Below the pieces are notes generated by a model, which made no database searches, was not told the DNA's origin, and saw only the letters and a list, made by a program, of their open reading frames with translations. Position numbers and translations under genes: made by a program. From an uncultured Caulobacteraceae bacterium (GTDB lineage: Bacteria; Pseudomonadota; Alphaproteobacteria; Caulobacterales; Caulobacteraceae), in assembly GCA_903872075.1 (NCBI GenBank), contig CAIQJF010000025.1, forward strand, positions 44,552 through 108,551: 64,000 nt of DNA. Reading direction: 5' to 3'. Shown piece after piece: positions 8,933-17,490 of the stretch. Every line of letters begins with the position of its first letter. Within the stretch, counting starts at the first letter, position 1.

Positions 8933-9544
8933 ATGACCTCCGACCTTGACCTGTTCTGGCGAACGACGCGGAAGCTAGGCTTGCCGAGCCGGCGGCGGAA
9001 GGGCTTGCCGCCGCTGCTGTTCTTCACCGACCCCGCTCGCACGCCGCATCCAGAAGCGATCGTCCGCCGGCTCCCACGTGGCTCGGGGGTTGTCTACCGC
9101 AGCTTCGGCGCACCCGATGCACTCGAAACGGGCCGTCGGCTGGCCCGCATCGCCAGTGGGCGCGGTGTGTTGATGTTCGTCGGTGCGGATATCGGTCTCG
9201 CCATCGCCATCAACGCCCATGGCATTCATCTGCCTGAGCGCCTGTCCAGGCGCTCAGGCGTGAACAGTCGATTGCGCGGCCGTTTCGTGCTCACAGCCGC
9301 CGCCCATGGTCTGCGCCCCGCACTCCGTGCCCGGCGGTTGGGACTGGACGCGATTGTGGTGTCGGCGATCTTTCCCAGCCAAAGCCCCTCGGCGGGGCCG
9401 CCCCTGGGGCCGCGACGGCTCGCGGCTCTCGTCCGCTCGGCGAAGATGCCAGTCTATGGGCTGGGGGGCGTGAATGCGCGAACCGTGAAGGCCCTGACCC
9501 GCACCGGCGTCATTGGGGGCGCGGCTGTCGGCGGCATGAGTTGA
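8933..9544 (+). CDS. ThiE/TenI-like thiamine phosphate synthase family protein
   Basis: A 203-residue TIM-barrel protein of the thiamine monophosphate synthase superfamily. The phosphate-binding end is recognisable (VYGLGGVNARTVKALTRTG ... GGAAVGGM), as is the S-x-[VI]-F-P-[ST] strand (VSAIFPSQSPSAGPPLGP). The stretch where ThiE normally has G-V-H-L-G-Q-x-D reads GIHLPERLSRRSG, so typical ThiE substrate residues are not evident. A TenI-like or otherwise divergent role is likely. It is head-to-head with yggS and both concern cofactor chemistry, a loose functional link. Confidence 0.75.
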   Translation: MTSDLDLFWRTTRKLGLPSRRRKGLPPLLFFTDPARTPHPEAIVRRLPRGSGVVYRSFGAPDALETGRRLARIASGRGVLMFVGADIGLAIAINAHGIHLPERLSRRSGVNSRLRGRFVLTAAAHGLRPALRARRLGLDAIVVSAIFPSQSPSAGPPLGPRRLAALVRSAKMPVYGLGGVNARTVKALTRTGVIGGAAVGGMS

Positions 9545-9582
9545 CTGCCTGTGGGCCAAAGGCTCCGGCCACGCCGGCAGAG

Positions 9583-9978
9583 CTAGAACTTGAAGGTCGT
9601 TTCCAGCCGGACCCGTGGGGCCGCGCCTTGCGGATCGATGACCCGCTGATTGATCGACGGGCTCGGCGCCAGGCTCACGGCGCCGCCGATGTGAAGCCGG
9701 GGGGTAAGCTTGTAGTACAGACCCGGTTGCACGTCGCGCCACTCACTGAAGCGATCCGTGCGCTGCTCAACGCCGAGCCGAAGGCCCCAGCGTCCCTTGC
9801 GGGAGTCCCACTCCAGTGTACGGCCAAGCGTTACTGGTCCCGGCGCATAGGCGGCGGAGGAGAAGTCGTTGCCGACCAGCATCACGCTCGCGCCTTCCGG
9901 CGCGGCGACAGCGCTCGCGCCGGCCGCCACGACGGCGGCTGCGAAGATCGCCAATGCTGTCAGCTTTGCCGACGTCAT
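9583..9978 (-). CDS. NtrZ-family periplasmic regulatory protein
   Basis: A 131-residue secreted protein. The N-terminal signal peptide (LTALAIFAAAVVAAGASAVAAP) is followed by a short variable segment and then a conserved beta-rich core: RTLEWDSRKGRWGLRLGVEQ, WRDVQPGLYYKLTPRLHIGGAVSL and PRVRLETTFKF at the C-terminus. I recall this pattern from NtrZ of Caulobacter, a periplasmic inhibitor of the kinase NtrY. The assignment is by remembered motif only. The ORF track extends far upstream; the ATG giving MTSAKLTALA is the credible start. No ntrY/ntrX is nearby, so it may be a paralogue. It is convergent with the ThiE-like gene. Confidence 0.65.
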   Translation of the reverse strand: MTSAKLTALAIFAAAVVAAGASAVAAPEGASVMLVGNDFSSAAYAPGPVTLGRTLEWDSRKGRWGLRLGVEQRTDRFSEWRDVQPGLYYKLTPRLHIGGAVSLAPSPSINQRVIDPQGAAPRVRLETTFKF

Positions 9979-10230
9979 CCGAACTTGCCTCTTTCCCCAG
10001 TGCCTGAACGCAACAGCGACAGTTTGACGCTTGTTGACAGATAAAGGGGGGCCAGGGCGCCACGTCAATCCATCGCCCCTCAAATTCACCCGGTGGCGCT
10101 CGGAACGCCTCAAGCTGTGGCTCCACGGCAACGCGATTGGATTTGGCGCATACGCCGGGATGTTATAGACGCAGGTGCCGAGGGCGACGAGGCTTGGCTC
10201 CCCAGGAGCGCCGATCATCAAGTGGAACCT

Positions 10231-10689
10231 ATGAATATGCCGACTGAGCGTGCCTGGATGAAGCGGGTCACCACAAGCCTGATCGTTCCCCTGTGCCTGC
10301 TGTCCCTGGCCGCGTGCGGCGGCAAGACGAGCCATCACCTGGCCCGAGGCGCGCCCGAAGGCGCAATCGGCGTGAACGGCTACCTGTGGCGCGCGACGCT
10401 CGACACGCTTGCCTTCATGCCCTTGCTCTCCGCGGACCCCTACGGCGGCGTTGTTATCACGGACTGGTACGTCAACCCCGAAAAGCCCGGCGAACGTTTC
10501 AAGGCCACGGTCTACATCCTGGACTCCCGGCTCCGCGCTGACGGCCTCAACGTCTCAGTGTTCAAGCAGGTCAGCGATGGCGCGGGGGGTTGGGCGCCGG
10601 CGCCGACGGCGGACCAGACATCGACCGACATTGAGAACGCCATTCTCACGCGGGCGCGGCAGCTGCGGCTGTCTAACCTCAAGGGTTAA
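10231..10689 (+). CDS. DUF3576-family lipoprotein
   Basis: A ~152-residue probable lipoprotein (LCLLSLAACGGK lipobox) with the core GYLWRATLDTLAFMPLLSADPYGGVVITDWY and a C-terminal helix (ENAILTRARQLRLSNL), typical of the alphaproteobacterial DUF3576 family that precedes leuS. The start could also be 27 nt downstream at MKRVTTSLIV, which gives a more canonical short n-region; neither has a strong ribosome site. Gene order DUF3576-leuS-lptE-holA suggests an envelope role for both lipoproteins, but its function is unknown. Confidence 0.8.
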   Translation: MNMPTERAWMKRVTTSLIVPLCLLSLAACGGKTSHHLARGAPEGAIGVNGYLWRATLDTLAFMPLLSADPYGGVVITDWYVNPEKPGERFKATVYILDSRLRADGLNVSVFKQVSDGAGGWAPAPTADQTSTDIENAILTRARQLRLSNLKG

Positions 10690-10707
10690 GTTCCGGCGCG
10701 CTTGGCG

Positions 10708-10725
10708 CGATCCGCCCGCGGATCG
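10708..10725 (+). terminator. Hairpin between DUF3576 gene and leuS
   Basis: A perfect 7-bp stem CGATCCG/CGGATCG with a 4-nt loop lies 18 bp past the DUF3576 stop. There is no T-tract, so intrinsic termination is uncertain; it may be an attenuating or Rho-associated structure ahead of leuS. I saw no leucine-rich leader peptide in the gap. Confidence 0.3.
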
Positions 10726-10893
10726 AAATCGCTCATCGCCCGATCTCGCCGCCCGGTGTGGGCCGGCGGGCTCAGAGGCCTCGTTCGTGGGATCGGCGGC
10801 GCTTCCGCCGAAGCGGTCTAAGGTCCCACCCCCACCTGGTCTTCGGGCGCCGCGCGGCGGCGGTCCGGAGGCGCAAGAGGAGCGCGCTGTCAC

Positions 10894-13452
10894 ATGGTTC
10901 GTTATAATCCCAAGGAGGTTGAGCCCAGGTGGCGGGCGGCCTGGGATGAGGCCGACGTGTTTCGCGCCGAAACAGACTCCTCCAAGCCGAAATACTACGT
11001 CCTGGAGATGTTCCCCTACCCGTCAGGCAGTCTGCATGTCGGCCATGCGCGGAACTACGCCATGGGCGACGTCGTCGCCCGCTTCAAACGGGCGCGCGGC
11101 TTTAACGTGCTGCACCCTATGGGGTGGGATGCCTTCGGTCTGCCGGCCGAAAACGCCGCCTCCGAGCGCGGGGTCGATCCCGCCGCCTGGACCTGGGACA
11201 ATATCGCCAAGATGCGCGAGGAGCTGAAACGCCTCGGCCTGTCGATCGACTGGTCGCGCGAGCTGGCGACCTGCGACCCCGCCTACTACGGCCGCCAACA
11301 GGCCTGGTTTCTGAAGCTCATGGAACGCGGTCTGGTCTACCGCAAGGAAGGCCTGGTGAACTGGGATCCCGTCGACATGACGGTCCTGGCCAATGAGCAG
11401 GTTATCGATGGTCGCGGCTGGCGGTCCGGCGCCATGGTTGAGCGGCGCAAGCTCACCCAGTGGTTTCTGAGGATCACAGACTATGCCGAAGACCTGCTCG
11501 ACGGCCTGAAGACCCTCGACCGATGGCCCGACAAGGTCCGCACCATGCAGGAGAACTGGATCGGCAAATCCCAGGGCCTGCGTCTGACATTTCAATTCGC
11601 GGGGGAAAGTCCCGAAAGCGGACTGGAAGTCTACACCACCCGGCCGGACACGCTGTTCGGCGCGAGTTTCTTGGCCGTGGCGCCCGATCACCCCCTCGCC
11701 GAGAACCTTGCCCAAAAGGACCCCCGCGTGGCGGCGTTTGTCGCGGAGGTCCGTCGTGGCGGCACGTCCGAAGCAGAGATTGAATCAGCGGAAAAACAGG
11801 GGTGGGACACGGGCCTCAAGGTCATCCATCCCTTTGATTCTACAAGACAAATACCGGTCTGGATCGCAAACTTCGTCCTCATGGACTATGGCGTCGGCGC
11901 GATCTTCGGCTGTCCCGCGCACGACCAGCGGGATCTGGATTTCGCCCGCAAATATGATTTGCCGGTGACGCCTGTGGTGTTGCCCGTGGGCGAGGACCCC
12001 GCCGTGTTTCACGTGAAACAGGAAGCTTACGTCGGCCCCGGGCGTATCTTCAACTCCGCGTTCCTGGACGGACTTGAGATCGAAGCCGCCAAGGCTGTGG
12101 CGATCGCGCGCGCGGAGGCGGATGGTTTCGGCAAGGGCACAACGGTCTATCGACTGCGGGACTGGGGTGTCGCGCGACAACGGGGATGGGGCTGTCCGAT
12201 CCCGGTTGTTCACTGCAGCGATTGCGGCGTCGTGCCTGTGTCGCCCGACCAGCTCCCGGTCGAACTGCCCGTCGACCTGGATTTCAGCAAGCCAGGCAAT
12301 CCCCTGGCGCGCCATGCCACCTGGAAGCACACGTCCTGCCCGAAATGTGGTGCGGCCGCCGAGCGCGAGACCGACACGCTCGACACGTTCGTGGACTCGT
12401 CCTGGTACTTCGCGCGCTTCCCGAACGCCGGCGCCGCGGAGCCCATCGACAAGGCGGCCGCGGACTATTGGCTGCCGGTCGATCAATATATCGGGGGCGT
12501 GGAGCACGCCGTATTGCATCTGCTCTATGCACGCTTCGTCACCCGCGCCCTGGCCGATGAGGGTCTTCTGTCCGTGAAGGAACCCTTCGCCGGTCTCTTC
12601 ACCCAAGGCATGGTCACCCACGAGACCTACCGGCGGCAGAGCGGCGAGTGGCTGGAGCCAGGCTCCGTCGTCATCCGCACGGAAGGCGCCCACAGGCGCG
12701 CGTTCCTGGCCGACACAGACGAGCCCATCGTAATCGGCGAAGCCGAGAAGATGTCGAAGTCCAAGCGCAACGTCGTGGCCCCGGCCGATATCGCCGACGT
12801 GTATGGCGTGGATGCCGCCCGGCTCTTCGTACTGTCAGACTCACCACCCGAACGCGATGTCCAGTGGACCTCCGGCGGAGTCGAGGGCGCGTGGCGGTTG
12901 ATTAACCGCGTCTGGGCGGAGTTCGATGAAACATCGCCGTCTGACGGCGAAATCGACGTGGCCGCAAGCCTCGCGTTGCGACGGGCGACCCACAAGGCGA
13001 TCAAATCGGTCACCGAGGCGATTGAAGGCTTCCGCTTCAACAGCGCGGTGGCCCGGCTCTACGAATTCGTCGCCATCGTCCGCAACGCACGAGCTTCAAC
13101 CGTCACGCCGGAGGTTCGGCGCGAGGCGCTTGCGGCCCTGGCGCGCCTTGTGGCCCCCTTCGCGCCCCACCTGGCCGAGGAATGCTGGCGTCGACTGGGT
13201 GAAGGTGGAATGATCGTGCACGCGGCATGGCCAGCATGGGACGCGAACCTGGTCGCCGACGAGGAGCGGATCCTGCCCGTGCAGATTAATGGCAAGCGAC
13301 GCGGCGAGATTCGTGCGCCGTCCGGCGCCACGGCAGCGGACGTCGAGGCGCTCTTGTTCGCCGATCCAGAGATCGCGAAGAAGCTTGAGGGACTGACGAT
13401 CCGCAAGGTTATTGTCGTCCCGGACCGGATCGTGAATGTGGTAGCGGCGTAG
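10894..13452 (+). CDS. leuS: Leucyl-tRNA synthetase
   Basis: An 852-residue class Ia aminoacyl-tRNA synthetase that charges tRNA-Leu. The HIGH motif appears as HVGH (residues 48-51), and KMSKS at residues 619-623 is intact. The CP1 editing domain (residues ~220-410) contains [12 protein letters not shown] and [15 protein letters not shown]. The zinc-type CxxC pairs are in HCSDCG and CPKCG. The start ATG follows an aagaggag ribosome site. A perfect 16-bp parS palindrome is embedded in the editing-domain coding sequence, where it encodes VFHVKQ. Confidence 0.97.
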   Translation: MVRYNPKEVEPRWRAAWDEADVFRAETDSSKPKYYVLEMFPYPSGSLHVGHARNYAMGDVVARFKRARGFNVLHPMGWDAFGLPAENAASERGVDPAAWTWDNIAKMREELKRLGLSIDWSRELATCDPAYYGRQQAWFLKLMERGLVYRKEGLVNWDPVDMTVLANEQVIDGRGWRSGAMVERRKLTQWFLRITDYAEDLLDGLKTLDRWPDKVRTMQENWIGKSQGLRLTFQFAGESPESGLEVYTTRPDTLFGASFLAVAPDHPLAENLAQKDPRVAAFVAEVRRGGTSEAEIESAEKQGWDTGLKVIHPFDSTRQIPVWIANFVLMDYGVGAIFGCPAHDQRDLDFARKYDLPVTPVVLPVGEDPAVFHVKQEAYVGPGRIFNSAFLDGLEIEAAKAVAIARAEADGFGKGTTVYRLRDWGVARQRGWGCPIPVVHCSDCGVVPVSPDQLPVELPVDLDFSKPGNPLARHATWKHTSCPKCGAAAERETDTLDTFVDSSWYFARFPNAGAAEPIDKAAADYWLPVDQYIGGVEHAVLHLLYARFVTRALADEGLLSVKEPFAGLFTQGMVTHETYRRQSGEWLEPGSVVIRTEGAHRRAFLADTDEPIVIGEAEKMSKSKRNVVAPADIADVYGVDAARLFVLSDSPPERDVQWTSGGVEGAWRLINRVWAEFDETSPSDGEIDVAASLALRRATHKAIKSVTEAIEGFRFNSAVARLYEFVAIVRNARASTVTPEVRREALAALARLVAPFAPHLAEECWRRLGEGGMIVHAAWPAWDANLVADEERILPVQINGKRRGEIRAPSGATAADVEALLFADPEIAKKLEGLTIRKVIVVPDRIVNVVAA
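12005..12020. other. parS: parS centromere site (perfect), inside leuS
   Basis: The 16-mer TGTTTCACGTGAAACA is an exact match to the canonical bacterial parS palindrome bound by ParB. It lies within leuS, about 3 kb from parB and about 12 kb from the proposed origin. Reading it in the leuS frame gives VFHVKQ, so the site is carried within a coding constraint. Confidence 0.93.
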
Positions 13453-13456
13453 CGAA

Positions 13457-13966
13457 ATGCGAAACTCCACTCGGACATGGCTGACAGCTCTCGTGGCGAT
13501 CGGCTTCGCGCCCACTCTAGCCGGCTGCGGCTTCACCCCGCTTTACGCCTCGCCGGGCGTTGCGCGCGGACTACCGGCGATCGAGGTTGTCGCCCCGGCA
13601 GGCCGCGTGGCCTACCTGCTCCGGGAGGACTTGGATGACGCCCTTGGCCGCGACAAATCCTCAAAGCCCGCCTGGCGGCTCAACCTCACCGTGGTGCAGA
13701 CGCGGGATCCGCGCGGCCTTCGGCTCGACAACGTGGCCGAACGCTACGATCTGGGGCTGACGGTGAAATATACCCTCACCGATGTGACGACGGGAAAAGT
13801 GGCTCACTCGGGTCAGGTCAACTCGGAAGTCAGCTATGACGCGGCCAACGCCCCCTATGCCGGCATCTCCGCGCGTCAGGATAGTCAGGAACGGGTCGCC
13901 GGAGACGCGGCGCGCCGGATTCAGATTGAGCTCGCCGCCTGGTTGGCGCGTCATCCTCGGTCCTGA
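13457..13966 (+). CDS. lptE: LPS-assembly lipoprotein LptE
   Basis: A 169-residue outer membrane lipoprotein that plugs the LptD barrel. The signal peptide ends in a lipobox (FAPTLAGCGF), followed by the LptE-typical CGFTPLYA. The rest is alternating beta/helix with VAERYDLGLTVKYTLTD and a C-terminal RRIQIELAAWL helix. The low-conservation family is identified mainly by the CGFxPLY start and by its fixed place between leuS and holA, as in other proteobacteria. It begins 4 bp after the leuS stop. Confidence 0.9.
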   Translation: MRNSTRTWLTALVAIGFAPTLAGCGFTPLYASPGVARGLPAIEVVAPAGRVAYLLREDLDDALGRDKSSKPAWRLNLTVVQTRDPRGLRLDNVAERYDLGLTVKYTLTDVTTGKVAHSGQVNSEVSYDAANAPYAGISARQDSQERVAGDAARRIQIELAAWLARHPRS

Positions 13967-13978
13967 CACGCGTTTCCA

Positions 13979-15031
13979 ATGATCATTCAGCGCCGCCCTG
14001 ACATTGAGCGCTTCCTGACGGGACCAGACTCGGCCGTGAGGGCGGCCGTTCTCTACGGCCGGGACATGGGCGTCGTTCGCGAACGGGCGCAGGCGCTGGC
14101 GCTCACGATCGCGCCCCAACAGGATGATCCCTTCAATGTGGCCATCCTGTCGGATGGAGACATAGCCGCCGCGGAAGACCGTCTGGAAGGCGAGCTCATG
14201 GCCTTTTCGATGACGGGCGGACGCCGTCTGGTCCGGCTCAGGCTCTCCGGCGACAAACCCGCGAATGAAAAGCTCGCCGTGGAAGCCCTCGCGGGACATA
14301 TCGCCGGGCGTTTCAATCCCGATGCCTTCTTCATTGTCGAGGCAGGGGCCCTCGCCAAGGATTCAGGCCTGCGAAAGATGGGCGAACCGGCGCCCGGATG
14401 CGTGGTGATTCCCTGCTACGAGGATGAACCCGGCGACCTCGCCCGCCTCACGCGGGAAGCCCTGGCGGCCGAGAGGCTGGCGCTGAACGCCGAGGCCCTG
14501 GATCGCTTCGTGGCGCGCCTGCCCCATGAACGCGGCGTCGCGCGCCGGGAAATCGAGCGTCTGATTCTCTTTCTCGGCCCGGGCAGCGGGATCTCGGCCA
14601 ACGCGGCCGATCTGGAAGGCTTTTTCGGGGTTGAGCCCGAGGCCTCTCTCGGCGAGGCGGCGGTCGACGCGTTCGGCGGCCGGGCGGACGCCGCCCACGC
14701 CAACCTGCGCCGGGCGGGTCTGGAGGGCGAAAGCGGCGTCGCCGCCGTGCGCGCGCTTGGCTCGCACCTGGCCCGGCTGAGACGCGTGGCCGTGTTGACA
14801 CGCAATGGGGCCAATCCGCAGGCCGCGGCCAAAAGCGCAGGCGTCTTTTGGAAATCCGAGAAGGAATTCCTCCGTCAGGCCCGGGTCTGGACCCTGACTG
14901 AGCTCGATCGCGTGCAGGCCGATATCCTGGGGGCCGACCGCGCCTGCAAGCAGACAGGCTCACCCGACCGGCTCCTCTCCGAGCGGCTTGCCGTCAGCAT
15001 CGCGGGCCGCGCCCGACGCCTCGGTCTCTGA
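13979..15031 (+). CDS. holA: DNA polymerase III subunit delta
   Basis: A 350-residue clamp-loader subunit that opens the beta sliding clamp. Recognisable features are the N-terminal AAA+-like start (RPDIERFLTGPDSAVRAAVLYGRDMGVVRERA), ERLILFLGPGSGISANAADLEGF and the C-terminal collar region. Position directly after lptE matches the common leuS-lptE-holA operon. Twelve bp separate it from lptE. Its stop is 3 bp from the convergent parB stop. Confidence 0.93.
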   Translation: MIIQRRPDIERFLTGPDSAVRAAVLYGRDMGVVRERAQALALTIAPQQDDPFNVAILSDGDIAAAEDRLEGELMAFSMTGGRRLVRLRLSGDKPANEKLAVEALAGHIAGRFNPDAFFIVEAGALAKDSGLRKMGEPAPGCVVIPCYEDEPGDLARLTREALAAERLALNAEALDRFVARLPHERGVARREIERLILFLGPGSGISANAADLEGFFGVEPEASLGEAAVDAFGGRADAAHANLRRAGLEGESGVAAVRALGSHLARLRRVAVLTRNGANPQAAAKSAGVFWKSEKEFLRQARVWTLTELDRVQADILGADRACKQTGSPDRLLSERLAVSIAGRARRLGL

Positions 15032-15034
15032 ACC

Positions 15035-15925
15035 TCAGGATGTCGGCCCACGCCGGGAGAGCCGGCGACAAAGATCATCCAGTTGCTCGAGGGTCTCATA
15101 GGCGATGCGGAGTTCGCCCGCTCCGCCCCGGTCGCGAATTTCAACCGACAGCCCCAACACATCCTCAAGATCGGATTCCAACGCGCGCGTATCCGCATCC
15201 TTAGCCGCCGGTCGCCCGACTTTCCCCCCCGTCTTGCCCGATTCTCCCCGCGCGCCGCGCGCGAGAAGCTCAGTCTGCCGCACGTTCAGGCCCTGACGGA
15301 TGATCCGTTCCGCCAGAGCCGGCGCGTCGTCGAGATCGAGCAAGGCCCGAGCGTGTCCGGCCGTGAGGCGGCCTCCCTCAAGGTGATCCTGCACGACCTG
15401 TGGCAACCGCATGAGCCGCAGGGTGTTCGCGACGTGGCTACGACTCTTGCCGACGACCTTGCCGATTGCCTCCGGGCCGCGATCGAACCGCTGCGCCATG
15501 GCGTCGTACGCCCGGGCTTCCTCCAGGGCGTTCAGATCCGACCTTTGGATGTTCTCGATCAAGGCGACTTCCATCACCTCCTGGTCTCCCAGGTCCCTCA
15601 CAAGGGCGGGAAGCGCCGTGAGCCCGGCCTGCTGCGCCGCTCGCCAGCGGCGTTCGCCAGCGATGATCTGGTAGGCCTTCTCGGGGCCCGGCATCGGCCT
15701 CACCAGAATGGGTTGGAGCACGCCGCGTTCGCGGATCGAATCGGCGAGCTCCGTCAATTCCTCGCGGCCGAAAGCCCGGCGCGGTTGCTCGGGGTTGGGG
15801 CGGATGAGCTCTATGGGCACATCCAGGACGCCCGCGGCCCGGCGGCCCTCCGGCGTGGACGCCGCTTCGACCTCGTCCAACAGGGCGGACAACCCCCGGC
15901 CCAAGCCGCGCCGACCTTCCGCCAT
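15035..15925 (-). CDS. parB: Chromosome-partitioning protein ParB
   Basis: A 296-residue CTP-dependent DNA clamp that loads at parS and spreads to organise the origin region. N-terminal RRGLGRGLSALL, the CTPase/ParB box with NPEQPRR, GERRWRAAQQAG and LIENIQRSDLNALEEA, the central helix-turn-helix (GKSRSHVANTLRLMRLP), and the C-terminal dimerisation domain are all visible. GTG and ATG are adjacent at the start. I chose the ATG, which follows a gggagagg ribosome site. Unusually, about 100 bp separate it from parA. Two perfect parS sites are in the window. Confidence 0.96.
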   Translation of the reverse strand: MAEGRRGLGRGLSALLDEVEAASTPEGRRAAGVLDVPIELIRPNPEQPRRAFGREELTELADSIRERGVLQPILVRPMPGPEKAYQIIAGERRWRAAQQAGLTALPALVRDLGDQEVMEVALIENIQRSDLNALEEARAYDAMAQRFDRGPEAIGKVVGKSRSHVANTLRLMRLPQVVQDHLEGGRLTAGHARALLDLDDAPALAERIIRQGLNVRQTELLARGARGESGKTGGKVGRPAAKDADTRALESDLEDVLGLSVEIRDRGGAGELRIAYETLEQLDDLCRRLSRRGPTS

Positions 15926-15945
15926 CACACCTCTCCCTTGAAACT

Positions 15946-15990
15946 ATTCATGAATTCATACTGTTTGGCCGGAAAAGCGCCTGTTTGGCC
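15946..15990. repeat. Direct repeats and AT-rich palindrome upstream of parB
   Basis: The 10-mer CTGTTTGGCC occurs twice with exactly 20 bp between starts (two helical turns), directly upstream of an AT-rich stretch with the palindrome ATTCATGAAT and overlapping TGAATTCA. Spacing on one face of the helix suggests a protein-binding element and possibly a parB promoter separate from parA. No known regulator motif is recognised. Confidence 0.5.
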
Positions 15991-16028
15991 TGCGGGTCAA
16001 AGAGATGTGGATCGAAGTCTGTTGCAAA

Positions 16029-16856
16029 TCATCGCGCGCCAGATCGGCTCACAGGAGCGGCGACAAGGGCCCGTTTCTCGCGAGCGATGACCTCGCGCGC
16101 CAGACCGAGGTAGGCCTGGCTGCCCGCGCACTGCAGATCATAGATGATCGCCGGCTTCCCGAAGGAGGGGGCCTCGGAGATCCTCACATTTCGCGGGATG
16201 ACGGTGTCGAAGACCCTGTCACCCAAATGGTCCCGAACGTCCTTCGCCACCAGGCTCGAGAGACTGTTTCGGCGGTCGTACATCGTCAGGACGACACCCT
16301 CGATCTGCAACGCGGCATTGAGTGAGGTCCGGACCTGTTCGACCGTCCGCAGCAGCTGGGTGAGACCCTCAAGCGCAAAGAATTCGCACTGCAAAGGCAC
16401 AATGACGGAGCCCGCCGCGGTCATGGCGTTCACAGTCAGCAGATTTAGCGACGGCGGACAATCGATGAGGATCCGGTCGTAGCTGCCAAGCGGAAGTCCA
16501 GCCAAGGCGTCCCGCAAACGGAACGCCCGCCGAGGGGTCTGACCCAGTTCCAATTCCACGCCAGACAGATCCGCTTCCGCCGGCAGAAGATGGAGACTGG
16601 GAATGTCCGTCTCCATAACGCAGGCGCTTACGGGCGTCTGGTCCATGATGACGTCGTAGAGGGTGCGCAGCCGCTTGTGAGGCAGAATCCCCAGGCCAGT
16701 GGAGGCGTTTCCCTGTGGATCGCTATCCACGAGCAAGACCTTCTCGCCGACAGCTGCCAGGGCCGCCGCCAGATTGATCGCTGTCGTGGTCTTGCCAACG
16801 CCACCCTTCTGGTTGGCGACAGCCACGACCCGGGGACGGTCAGCTTCTGCGGACAC
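16029..16856 (-). CDS. parA: Chromosome-partitioning ATPase ParA
   Basis: A ~275-residue deviant Walker ATPase that moves ParB-bound origins. Seen: VVAVANQKGGVGKTTTAINL (P-loop with signature Lys), LLVDSDPQGNASTGLG (Walker A'), and ILIDCPPSLNLLTVNAM (Walker B). The ORF track opens far upstream; the GTG giving [16 protein letters not shown] matches the usual short ParA N-terminus and overlaps the rsmG stop by 17 nt. An ATG 54 nt further upstream is possible but lacks a ribosome site and would add an atypical extension. Confidence 0.94.
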   Translation of the reverse strand: MSAEADRPRVVAVANQKGGVGKTTTAINLAAALAAVGEKVLLVDSDPQGNASTGLGILPHKRLRTLYDVIMDQTPVSACVMETDIPSLHLLPAEADLSGVELELGQTPRRAFRLRDALAGLPLGSYDRILIDCPPSLNLLTVNAMTAAGSVIVPLQCEFFALEGLTQLLRTVEQVRTSLNAALQIEGVVLTMYDRRNSLSSLVAKDVRDHLGDRVFDTVIPRNVRISEAPSFGKPAIIYDLQCAGSQAYLGLAREVIAREKRALVAAPVSRSGAR

Positions 16857-17490
16857 GTTGGATGGCCCCGATCGAAAGGACGCGGCCCCGGGGGTCGCTG
16901 AGACTGACATGGGTGTCGGCGTCGAAGCGCCAGATGTGTCGGGCCGCGACGATCTCCGCCGCCACCTCACCGCCCTTGAGAAACAGCCCGCGCGCGCCAC
17001 GGGCGAAATACGGTTCCGCATAACCGAGCAGCCGGTCCAATGGCGCGCAGGCGCGAGCGGTCACCATGTCCACCTCGAGTTTCAGGGTCTCGGCGCGCGC
17101 ATTGTGCACGACCGCCGGCAACCCCAGTTCCTCTACCACTTCCGTGAGGAACCGGCATCGCTTCGCCATGCTTTCCACAAGGTGAATCTGCGCTCCGGAC
17201 ACGCCCTTGAGCAGCAGCGCCAGCACAAGCCCAGGCAGGCCGGCGCCGCTGCCCAGATCCGCCCAGACCCGGGCTCCCGGCGCAAACCACAGAAGCTGGG
17301 CGCTGTCGACAAAGTGACGCCGCCAGAACACCCCCAAAGTGGAGTCGCCAACCAGGTTCATATGGACGTTGGCGGCGGTCAGGCGATCCCGGAATATCTC
17401 GAGGTCTCGCTCGCGCTCCGGCGTCATGCCGATCGCGGCGAGGAACCCCGCCGGGAGATCCTCGCCGTCAGGCGGCGAAGCGGCGGACAT
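16840..17490 (-). CDS. rsmG: 16S rRNA (guanine-N7) methyltransferase RsmG (GidB)
   Basis: A 216-residue SAM-dependent methyltransferase acting on G527 of 16S rRNA in the family. The SAM loop [19 protein letters not shown], the MNLVGDST region and the [20 protein letters not shown] motif identify it. It overlaps mnmG upstream by 23 nt and parA downstream by 17 nt, so the mnmG-rsmG-parA-parB genes form a tight operon, the classic origin-proximal arrangement. Confidence 0.95.
   Translation of the reverse strand: MSAASPPDGEDLPAGFLAAIGMTPERERDLEIFRDRLTAANVHMNLVGDSTLGVFWRRHFVDSAQLLWFAPGARVWADLGSGAGLPGLVLALLLKGVSGAQIHLVESMAKRCRFLTEVVEELGLPAVVHNARAETLKLEVDMVTARACAPLDRLLGYAEPYFARGARGLFLKGGEVAAEIVAARHIWRFDADTHVSLSDPRGRVLSIGAIQRVRRS

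Noticed and set aside
10690-10893. Leader peptide attenuator ahead of leuS
   Set aside because: No short ORF rich in Leu codons and no paired antiterminator were found; only one simple hairpin is visible.
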